Below are positions 42,185 through 48,912 of a stretch of 64,000 nucleotides of DNA, in pieces (position 1 is the stretch's first letter; each line of letters opens with the position of its first letter). The position numbers and the translations under genes were made by a program. The stretch covers positions 82,559 through 146,558 of the forward strand of contig NZ_JADWPD010000032.1 of NCBI RefSeq assembly GCF_017308975.1, written 5' to 3'. The notes below the pieces were generated by a model. That model made no database searches, had not been told where the DNA came from, and saw only the letters and a list, made by a program, of their open reading frames with translations. Source of the stretch: Amycolatopsis sp. MtRt-6 (GTDB lineage: Bacteria; Actinomycetota; Actinomycetes; Mycobacteriales; Pseudonocardiaceae).

Positions 42185-42227
42185 AAAAAAACCGGGTGTC
42201 ACCCGTTTGCACGGACGACACCCGGTT
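42185..42227 (-). terminator. Intrinsic terminator of the AraC gene
   Basis: Reading the minus strand, AACCGGGTGT and ACACCCGGTT form a perfect 10-bp stem, followed directly by a run of T (six A on the plus strand at 42185-42190, just before the stem). It begins 14 bases after the AraC stop. This is the only classical hairpin-plus-U-tract terminator found in the window, and it separates the regulators from the exporter operon. Confidence 0.88.
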
Positions 42228-42240
42228 CACCGGGGTGAAT

Positions 42241-43413
42241 TCACCGCCGGAGCGTTTGCGACGGCCGTTCCCCGAACCGCTGCTGGTAGCGCGCGGCGAA
42301 GTGACCCGCGTGCAGGAAACCCCATTCCGCCGCGATCTCGGTCACCGTGACGGCGTCCGACTGGGCCGCCCGCAGCTGGTCGCGCACCCCGCGGAGGCGG
42401 GTCTCGCGCAGGTACTCCATCGGCCCCATCTTGAGGTGCTTGCGGAAGCCCAGCTGCAGCGACCGCTCGGTGACGTCGGCCTCCCGCGCCAGGCTCGCGG
42501 TCGTGTGCTGCCACTTCGGGTGGTTGTCGATCCACTCCAGCGCGATGCTCACCGCGCGGGTCGGCGCGGCGGGCACCTCGCCGTCGAGCATCCTCGTGTA
42601 GTTGCTGGGCTGCCCGAGCAGCAGCGCGGTGACCAGGGTGCGCTCGAACATCTCCGCGACCGCCCGCCGTTCGAGCAGCGAGCCCGGGCGCTCGAGCTCG
42701 GTGACCAGCATCCGCAGGCCGCGCAGCCAGCTCAGGCCGTTGCCCGAGCCGACGGCCATCGCGGGCGCGAACCGCAGCGGCTTGCGTAGTGGCGCGCCGA
42801 GCAGGTCGCTCAGCCGGGCCTCCAGCCCGGTCCGCTCCAGCCGCACGACCAGCTGCGCGCAGTCGCCCGGCCAGCGCAGCGCCACCGGGTCGCCCGGCGA
42901 GAGCACCGCGGCGGTCGTGGTGCTCAGCGCCACCCGCTCGGCGCCGCAGCGCGCCTCGGCTTCGCCCGCCAGCGGGACGAACACGGTGAAGAACGATTCG
43001 GCGGGCCTCGACGTGAAACGCACGGTTCCGCCATAGGTGAGAGCACTGACCGACAAATCGCGCAACCGCGCGTAGTGCATTCGCGCGTTCAGCCGCGGAT
43101 CGCCACCGAGCACCCGGAGGGTGTGCGGTGCCCAAACCCGGCTCACTTCGTCACGCACATGATTCGGGTCACAGGAACGGAAGAGCTCGTAACGCGCGAG
43201 CGGCAATCCCGACGCGGAGCCGTCTTCCCTGGACAACACCGACCTCCGTTTCCATTCAGTGAATTCTTCCGGACTCCGAAGCCGCGTCGTCGCGCCTTCA
43301 CCGAGTACTTCGGGCACCACGGCCGGGGCCGCGAAAGCGGGACCGCACCGACCGGCGCACCATCGTATGGCGGCGGCCGCGGCGACCGCATCGGTCGAAA
43401 GAACGAATTTCAC
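42241..43413 (-). CDS. AraC-family regulator with cupin-like ligand domain
   Basis: 390 residues from a GTG five bases after the LuxR gene stop. The N-terminal part (about 90-250) resembles the AraC-binding-like cupin of family members that sense small molecules (GGTVRFTSRPAESFFTVFVP, VALSTTTAAVLSPGDPVALR). The C-terminal double helix-turn-helix reads WQHTTASLAREADVTERSLQ, then LGFRKHLKMGPMEYLRETRL and TVTEIAAEWGFLHAGHFAAR. It is probably the pathway-specific activator of the adjacent exporter/KAS III operon, a reading based on position. Confidence 0.88.
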   Translation of the reverse strand: MKFVLSTDAVAAAAAIRWCAGRCGPAFAAPAVVPEVLGEGATTRLRSPEEFTEWKRRSVLSREDGSASGLPLARYELFRSCDPNHVRDEVSRVWAPHTLRVLGGDPRLNARMHYARLRDLSVSALTYGGTVRFTSRPAESFFTVFVPLAGEAEARCGAERVALSTTTAAVLSPGDPVALRWPGDCAQLVVRLERTGLEARLSDLLGAPLRKPLRFAPAMAVGSGNGLSWLRGLRMLVTELERPGSLLERRAVAEMFERTLVTALLLGQPSNYTRMLDGEVPAAPTRAVSIALEWIDNHPKWQHTTASLAREADVTERSLQLGFRKHLKMGPMEYLRETRLRGVRDQLRAAQSDAVTVTEIAAEWGFLHAGHFAARYQQRFGERPSQTLRR

Positions 43414-43418
43414 CCGTT

Positions 43419-44066
43419 TCAGACGATGCCGAGATCGCGGGCGAAGGCGGCCAGCTGGGTGCGGCTGCGCAGGTCCAGCCGGGCCAGCATGCGGGACACG
43501 TGGGTCTTGACCGTCGACTGGCTCAGCCCGAGCTCCGCCGCCACCTCGAGGTTCGAGCAGCCCTGCGCGACGAGCCGGAGCACGCTCAGTTCCCGGTCGG
43601 TCAGCGGGATCCTCGGCGGCTCCCGCGGCCGGTACGGCACCCGGGTGCGGAATTCGTCGAGCAGCTCGCCGACCGCGACCGGGGCCAGCCAGCCCCCGCC
43701 CGCCGCGACCGCGCGGACGACCGCGGGCCACGGGGAGCCGCCACCGCTGTCGGCAGCGCTGTCGACGACGTAGCCGCGCACCCCCGCCTTCGCGGCGAGC
43801 ACCACGTCACCGGGGCGGTAGGCACCGGCCAGCAGCACGACGGCGGGCGGCCGGCCGGCGCGCGCCAGGTCGCCGGCGACGGTGACGCCGTCCGTGCCCA
43901 GCACGTCCCGGTCGAGCACCACCACCGACGGCGCGAACTCTTCGAGCGCGGCGACGACGTCGCTCCAGGTCTCCGGCGTCCGGTACCGCACCTCGATGTC
44001 CGCTTCCCCGGCGAGCTGCCGGCCGACGCGGCCCGGACAGGACAGGATCAGCAGGACGCGGATCAC
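43419..44066 (-). CDS. LuxR-family regulator with atypical receiver domain
   Basis: 215 residues from GTG. The N-terminal part has a receiver-like fold (IRVLLILSCPGRVGRQLAGE, SVVVLDRDVLGTDGVTVAGD) and an aspartate at the usual phosphorylation strand. But the acidic pair near the N-terminus is missing, since VLLILSCPG replaces VLxxDD. Phosphorylation by a kinase is therefore doubtful. The C-terminal LuxR domain (LTDRELSVLRLVAQGCSNLE, then LSQSTVKTHVSRMLARL) is intact. The AraC gene follows five bases later, so they form a regulatory pair. Confidence 0.87.
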   Translation of the reverse strand: MIRVLLILSCPGRVGRQLAGEADIEVRYRTPETWSDVVAALEEFAPSVVVLDRDVLGTDGVTVAGDLARAGRPPAVVLLAGAYRPGDVVLAAKAGVRGYVVDSAADSGGGSPWPAVVRAVAAGGGWLAPVAVGELLDEFRTRVPYRPREPPRIPLTDRELSVLRLVAQGCSNLEVAAELGLSQSTVKTHVSRMLARLDLRSRTQLAAFARDLGIV

Positions 44067-44322
44067 GACCCGGGTTCCCCCGCACGGTATTCCGCTCGGC
44101 ACTGGTTCGGACCTGTGGTCCCGATCAAGCCGCGTCACCTCCGGGGTGGTTCGTCGATGTCAGCGGAAAGTAGCGCAGCGACGACGGAGCGCACCAGCGG
44201 CACACCGTGGATCTCCGTCCCATCCGCGCACATCACCGGTTTGCCGGGGCACGGGTGGGCCGTCCGGTTCACGCGCGCCGGGCAAAAGGCGGAACGCGGC
44301 ACGCCGGGGTGGGCGTCAACCG
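44067..44322. other. Intergenic region upstream of the LuxR/AraC pair
   Basis: About 256 bases. A 45-codon minus-strand frame (44135-44272) from GTG reads ADGTEIHGVPLVRSVVAALL, but it has no ribosome-binding site or family and I do not call it. The LuxR promoter should lie between 44067 and 44130. No strong hairpin was found. Confidence 0.3.
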
Positions 44323-44532
44323 CTAGGCGAACCGCTCCCAGGCCGACTGCGGGGTCATGCCCAGTGCCTCGCCGATCTGGGACCACGGGCCGCCCAGTAC
44401 CCGGGCCTTGCCCACCCACGCGGCCAGGTTCTCCTGCACCTGGCCGCTCGCCGCCGAGACCGGGGCGAGGTTCCGCAGCACCTGTTCCAGCGGGATGTCG
44501 TGCTCCCACGGGGCGATCACCGCGGTTCCCAT
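44323..44532 (-). CDS. Small HTH-like protein
   Basis: 69 residues. The C-terminal half, ARVLGGPWSQIGEALGMTPQ then SAWERFA, is a helix-turn-helix-like motif that I associate with small actinobacterial proteins ending in QSAWERF. The N-terminal half is helical (IPLEQVLRNLAPVSAASGQV). AAGGAGG lies close to the ATG. It may bind DNA as a dimer or with a partner. The gene is 26 bases after the 128-residue protein gene on the same strand. Confidence 0.65.
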   Translation of the reverse strand: MGTAVIAPWEHDIPLEQVLRNLAPVSAASGQVQENLAAWVGKARVLGGPWSQIGEALGMTPQSAWERFA

Positions 44533-44558
44533 GGCCGGCCTCCTTGTCAGGCGCGACC

Positions 44559-44945
44559 TCACAGACGCAAAGGAGCGCCTGACAAGAGGAAGGTCGCCGT
44601 CCACTCGGCGAGTTCCGTCAGCCGGCCGGTCAGCTCCTCGATCTCCGCCCAGCGGCGGTGTTCCCGTTCCAGGTCCGGCACCAGGAAGTCCTCCACCAGC
44701 AGCAGGAGTGTCGCGATCTCGTAGCCGACGTCGGCGAGCTGCAGGAACGGCCGGTACTCCGCTTCGGTGCCCGCCCCGTGCCGGGCGGCCCAGTCGCGGG
44801 CGCCGTGGCCCGCGGTCCGGCACACGGCCACCACCGTGCGCCGGAGGTCACCGCGCCGGGAACCGGGCTGTCCCTCGGTCAGCGGGGCGACGTTCCAGGC
44901 CACCGACAGCAGGCAGCACCCGGCGTCGTCCATCGACTCGTTCAT
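44559..44945 (-). CDS. Hypothetical helical protein
   Basis: 128 residues with no signal peptide. The sequence is mostly predicted helix (YRPFLQLADVGYEIATLLLL, DLEREHRRWAEIEELTGRLT), and an N-terminal pair of adjacent cysteines sits in MDDAGCCLLSV. I do not recognise the family. It lies between the GDSL hydrolase and the small HTH-like gene in one direction with short gaps, so the three may be co-transcribed. GTG codons shortly upstream could extend it by nine residues. Confidence 0.55.
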   Translation of the reverse strand: MNESMDDAGCCLLSVAWNVAPLTEGQPGSRRGDLRRTVVAVCRTAGHGARDWAARHGAGTEAEYRPFLQLADVGYEIATLLLLVEDFLVPDLEREHRRWAEIEELTGRLTELAEWTATFLLSGAPLRL

Positions 44946-45001
44946 CACCGGACGTACTTTGCTGACCGGCACGCACAGGCCCGCCGGTCCGACTCGCCGA
45001 G

Positions 45002-46225
45002 TCACCTCATCGTGTGGAATTCCGGCCCGGATCGGGCGAGCATCGGCAGCGAAACGAAGTCTGCGAGCGCCTGCTGGCCCGCGGCGTTGGCGTGGATGCC
45101 GTCGCCGGTGTCGTACGCCGGCCGGATGCTGTTCGGCTTCAGCGGATCCTTGAGCACCTCGTCGAAGTCGACGACGCCCGAACACGTGCCGCCGCAGGTG
45201 TTCCAGCGCTGGACGAACAGCGCGACCTCGTGCCGGGCCAGGTTCGCCTGGTCGCCGTACCCCGGCCGGGGCGTGATCGGCGCGACGTACACCGGGATCC
45301 CGGCGGCCCGCAGCCGCGCGAACACCGCGCGGTAGCTGTCGAGGATCGCCGCGGCGTCGCAGCCGTACGCCAGGTCGTTGGTGCCGTAGTAGTAGACGAC
45401 CGCCGTGACGCCGTGCAGGGCCAGGACGTCCCGGTCCAGCCTGCTCGCCGCGTCCAGGCCCGCGACCTGCGGCGGCAGCCCCGGGCACGCCGAGGCGCTC
45501 GTCGTCCCGGAGACGCCGGCGTTGGCGACGGCGAGCGGCGCGGACGCGGCGACGAGCCGCCGGGCCAGGTCGTCGGTCCACCGCCGGTTCGCGCCGGGCG
45601 GGCTGCCGATGCCGTCGACGACCGAGCTGCCGAACGGGACGACCGTGCCCTGCAGCGCGGTGTTGTGCACGTCGACGGCGCTGACGACGTACGTGGACCC
45701 CACCGTGGCCGGGAAAGCGGCACCCGCGACCTCGCCGGTGTGGTCGCCCGAGCCCGGCGGGGTGAGGTAGTTGTCGCGCAGCGCCGCGCCGTGGCGGCCG
45801 GGCACGGCGGTGCCCTCGACCGCCATGCTCACCGCGAGATCGGAGTCCGGCCGCGTGACGAGCGGCGCCCGGTCGCTCCAGACCTCGCCACCCGCGGGAA
45901 TCGTGACGGCCCGGCGGCCGCCGAAGGTCAGGTCACGCGAGAAGGTGACGGCGGCGCCGCCCGCGCTCGGCCCGGCGGTGGCGTGCCCGATGGTCAGCGG
46001 CCCGGCGCCGAAGGTGTTCTGGAACCGGACGCGCACGGCGTCGCCGCCCTGGCTCAGGTGCGTGATCATCCGCAGCGACCGGTCGGTGACGGCAGCGTCG
46101 GCCCGCCCGTCCTGCGACTGCGCCCACGACGTGAACCACGAACGCCCGGCCCCGGCGGCGCCCGGCGCGGAGACGGCGACGGCCGCGGCCACGGAAACCA
46201 CAGCGAGCACGGCGATCCGGCGCAC
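45002..46225 (-). CDS. Secreted SGNH/GDSL hydrolase
   Basis: 407 residues from GTG with GGGAGG upstream. A signal peptide (RRIAVLAVVSVAAAVAVSAP, cleavage near AGA) precedes the two-part fold. The N-terminal domain is beta-rich (VRVRFQNTFGAGPLTIGHAT). The catalytic domain has block I as PFGSSVVDGIG (Ser in place of the usual GDS), block III YYGTNDL, and block V DGIHANAAGQQ with the Asp-His pair. This is the layout of large secreted SGNH lipases/acetylesterases of actinomycetes. Cysteines near TCGGTCSG suggest disulphides. The natural substrate is unknown. Confidence 0.88.
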   Translation of the reverse strand: MRRIAVLAVVSVAAAVAVSAPGAAGAGRSWFTSWAQSQDGRADAAVTDRSLRMITHLSQGGDAVRVRFQNTFGAGPLTIGHATAGPSAGGAAVTFSRDLTFGGRRAVTIPAGGEVWSDRAPLVTRPDSDLAVSMAVEGTAVPGRHGAALRDNYLTPPGSGDHTGEVAGAAFPATVGSTYVVSAVDVHNTALQGTVVPFGSSVVDGIGSPPGANRRWTDDLARRLVAASAPLAVANAGVSGTTSASACPGLPPQVAGLDAASRLDRDVLALHGVTAVVYYYGTNDLAYGCDAAAILDSYRAVFARLRAAGIPVYVAPITPRPGYGDQANLARHEVALFVQRWNTCGGTCSGVVDFDEVLKDPLKPNSIRPAYDTGDGIHANAAGQQALADFVSLPMLARSGPEFHTMR

Positions 46226-46354
46226 GACGCCTCCCGAGTCCACAAAGGACGGTCGACGAAGACCCGCCCCGCCGATCGTAGGCAGGCGAGCACGGCGGCG
46301 ACAAGGATTTGTCCGTTCTTGTCAGCGGCGGCGGTTTTCGGTTCGATGGCGGGT

Positions 46355-46594
46355 ATGAACCAACCCCGCATCTTCGGCGATCCGTACGAAACCCCGGACG
46401 GAACCACGGTGATCCCGGTCCACCGGCCGGTCGGGGTGTTCACCGTCCGCGAGGGCCAGGCCAAGTGGGAACCGGCGGTCGACGCCACGCGCGTCGCGCT
46501 GCTGGGTATCGGCGTCGGGCTGATCGCCGCCACCTTCGCCGGCATCACCATGGTGCACCGGCCGCCGTGGCCGGACCTGCGCCGCCGGCGCTAG
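46355..46594 (+). CDS. Short GerW/YtfJ-like membrane miniprotein
   Basis: 79 residues. TTVIPVHRPVGVFTVREGQA followed by KWEPAVDATRVAL matches the C-terminal half of GerW/YtfJ-family sporulation-associated proteins (xVIPVxxPVGVxVVxxGxxxWxPAVD), and the end is a transmembrane helix (LLGIGVGLIAATFAGITMVH). A standard member is about twice as long with a Gly-rich centre, which is absent here. An ATG nine bases upstream is possible. It ends four bases inside the 3' end of the convergent lysozyme gene. Confidence 0.62.
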   Translation: MNQPRIFGDPYETPDGTTVIPVHRPVGVFTVREGQAKWEPAVDATRVALLGIGVGLIAATFAGITMVHRPPWPDLRRRR

Positions 46595-47385
46595 GCCGCA
46601 CCCTTCGCCAGCGCCTGCACCCGGCCGAGCGGGCCGTTGTAGTAGTTCTGGTCGCCCGGCAGGCCGCCGGTGCGGGCGAACTGCCAGATGCTCTGCTTCG
46701 CCCACCCCGCCGGCAGCTCGCCGACCTCCGGGGCGTACCGCGCCAGCCACAGCGGATCGGTGTTCCCGAAGCGGGCGGTGTTGCCCGTGCAGCGCTTCCA
46801 CCACGTCGTGCTCGTGTAGATCAGCGCGCTGCGCTTGACCTTCGCCAGGTACGTGCGGGTGAAGTCGGCGATCCACGCGGTCATGTCCGCCGGGTTCTTG
46901 CCGTAGCAGACGTCGCCGTACGGGTTGTACTCGACGTCGAGCGCGCCGGGCAGCGTGGTGCCGTCCGGGCGCCAGCCGCCGCCGTAGGCGATGAAGTACT
47001 CCGCCTGCTCCGCGCCGCCCGAGACGTCCGGGCGGGCGAAGTGGTACGCGCCGCGGATGATGCCCGCCGCGTGGGCGCCGTCGTACTGCTGCCCGAACTG
47101 CGGGTTGACGAACCCGGTGCCCTCGGTCGCCTTGACGTAGCTGAACTTCGCCCCGGCGCCGGCCGCGGCGGCCCAGTCGACCGGGCCCTGGTGCCCGCTG
47201 ACGTCGTGGCCGAGCGTCTGGCCGACGGCGTCGGCGCGTGGCGTGCCCTGGACGCCTTCGTGGCGCGCGATCTGCGTGCCCGCGTAGTTCTCGGCCGCCT
47301 GCGAGTAGTCGGCTCGCGCCGGCGTCGCGACCACCACGGCCGCGAGCGTCGCCAGCGCGGCCGCGCCCGCCACGGTTCGGTTCAT
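46591..47385 (-). CDS. Secreted GH25 lysozyme (muramidase)
   Basis: 264 residues with a signal peptide (NRTVAGAAALATLAAVVVAT, cleavage near ARA). GH25 catalytic features are GHDVSGHQGPVDWAAAAGAG with the first acidic residue, KATEGTGFVNPQF, ARPDVSGGAEQAEYFI and the acidic pair in LPGALDVEYNPY. WQFARTGGLPGDQNYYNG closes the barrel. It cleaves beta-1,4 bonds of peptidoglycan outside the cell. No cell-wall-binding repeats are attached. Confidence 0.92.
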   Translation of the reverse strand: MNRTVAGAAALATLAAVVVATPARADYSQAAENYAGTQIARHEGVQGTPRADAVGQTLGHDVSGHQGPVDWAAAAGAGAKFSYVKATEGTGFVNPQFGQQYDGAHAAGIIRGAYHFARPDVSGGAEQAEYFIAYGGGWRPDGTTLPGALDVEYNPYGDVCYGKNPADMTAWIADFTRTYLAKVKRSALIYTSTTWWKRCTGNTARFGNTDPLWLARYAPEVGELPAGWAKQSIWQFARTGGLPGDQNYYNGPLGRVQALAKGAA

Positions 47386-47478
47386 CCGGGGCTCCGATCT
47401 TGGTACGGCAGATCCGGAGCCCATGCTGCCTGCCGGGCGCGGTCCCCGCGCGGCGGCTGTCACCCGATGCAGTGATCT

Positions 47479-48912
47479 TCAGAGTTCGGTGGTGATGATC
47501 GCCTCGACGAGCACCTCCCCGGCCGGGGTCAGCGCGACGACGTCCGGGCGCAGCTCGACGAGCCCGCGCGAAGCCAGCGAACGGAACTTGCCCAGCCACG
47601 GTTCCGCGAACAGCGAACGCCCCGGGAAGCGCGCGCGGTGCAGCGAATCCCGCAGCGGCTGCAAGGTCGTCAGGGCCATCTTGACGGCCCGGGCCTCCTG
47701 GGCTTCGGGAGTGAACCGCGTCGCCGACCCCAGCGGGATCCGGCCGGACAGCACGGTTTCGGGGTAGCGGCGGGAGTTGACGTCGGTGATCGCCTCGGAC
47801 GCGCGGCAGCTCGAACTGCCGCCCAGCCCGATCGCGACCTCGGCCTCCTGCTTGTCCTGGTCGACCATGATGGCCTTCCACTTCTCCGGCCCGAGGCCGT
47901 CGCGCGCGAAGTACATGGTCGGGTGCTCGGTGTACCCGGCCGCGCGCAGGCCCTCGGTGAGCAGCTCCCGCATCTGGTACTGCTCGCCGAGCGTGGGCCA
48001 GCGGTGGCCGTCGCGCACCAGCTTGTCCCGGTAGGACGGCAGCTGCCACGCGGCGGGCTTCTCGCCGGTGACGCCGGTGCGGGTGTCGCTGTAGGACGCC
48101 AGGTGCAGCTTCGTGCACACCACGGCCGTGACCTCGTTCTCCAGCACGATGTCGAGGTCGCGGCGGACGCTGTCCAGGCTCTGGTCGAGCAGGCCGTACA
48201 TCAGGTCGATGCTGACCCACTCGAAGCCCGCCGCCGTCGCGTTGCGGACGAAGTCGACGCACATCGACGCCGTGTGCTCGCGGCCGCACATCCGCAGCAC
48301 GTGGTCGTCGAACGACTGGACGCCGCTGGAGAGCTTGGTGCAGCCCAGTTCCCGCAGGAGTTCGAGCTTGGCCGGGGTGAACGTGCTCGGGTCGCCCTCG
48401 AAGCGGATCGTCGTGCCGGCGGTGAACCCGAAGTTCTCCTGGTAGAACTCCAGCAGGCGGCGGATCTCGGGCTCCGGCAGCAGCGACGGCGTGCCGCCGA
48501 AGACGTTGAACTCCCCCACTTCGGCGCCGCGCAGGTGGGGAACGGCGTCGAGCCACAGCTTCGCCTCGGCGATGTTGAGGTCGACCCAGTCCGCCGCCTT
48601 CTCGATCTTCCCCTTCACCAGCACCACCGGGTACTGGCAGAACCGGCAGCGGTAGGCGCACGTGGGGATGTAGGACCACAGGTGGATCGGCCCCGAGGAG
48701 GCAGCCAGCTGCGCGTCCAGATCGCGCAGGAACTCCGCCGGCGTGCCGGGGACGTTGCCCGGGAACACGTGGGCCCCGAACGGGTCCTCCTGCACGAAGT
48801 CCAGGAGGTGCCGGTTCTCGGGTGCTTCGAGGACGTCGAGCACGGCCGGCCGCGGCCACGCCGGGTCGATCGTGTGCAGCGAGCCGATCGCCTCTTCGTA
48901 GCCCAGGCTCAT
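47479..48912 (-). CDS. HemN/HemW-like radical SAM enzyme
   Basis: 477 residues. The 4Fe-4S motif is Cys85-Cys89-Cys92 in YIPTCAYRCRFCQYP. SAM-binding landmarks are FNVFGGTPSLLP and IRFEGDPSTFT, and SSGVQSFDDHVLRMCGREHT is typical of coproporphyrinogen-oxidase-like enzymes. A C-terminal winged-helix region (LGKFRSLASRGLVELRPDVV, then ALTPAGEVLVE) is HemW-like. The same architecture serves class C radical SAM methylases of natural-product pathways. Pairing in one operon with a double-headed glycosyltransferase, and the absence of other heme genes, argues against a housekeeping heme role. Its ATG overlaps the upstream stop by one base. Confidence 0.87.
   Translation of the reverse strand: MSLGYEEAIGSLHTIDPAWPRPAVLDVLEAPENRHLLDFVQEDPFGAHVFPGNVPGTPAEFLRDLDAQLAASSGPIHLWSYIPTCAYRCRFCQYPVVLVKGKIEKAADWVDLNIAEAKLWLDAVPHLRGAEVGEFNVFGGTPSLLPEPEIRRLLEFYQENFGFTAGTTIRFEGDPSTFTPAKLELLRELGCTKLSSGVQSFDDHVLRMCGREHTASMCVDFVRNATAAGFEWVSIDLMYGLLDQSLDSVRRDLDIVLENEVTAVVCTKLHLASYSDTRTGVTGEKPAAWQLPSYRDKLVRDGHRWPTLGEQYQMRELLTEGLRAAGYTEHPTMYFARDGLGPEKWKAIMVDQDKQEAEVAIGLGGSSSCRASEAITDVNSRRYPETVLSGRIPLGSATRFTPEAQEARAVKMALTTLQPLRDSLHRARFPGRSLFAEPWLGKFRSLASRGLVELRPDVVALTPAGEVLVEAIITTEL

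Noticed and set aside
44135..44272. A 45-codon small gene
   Set aside because: No ribosome-binding site, no family and weak codon bias; mentioned only as content of the gap.
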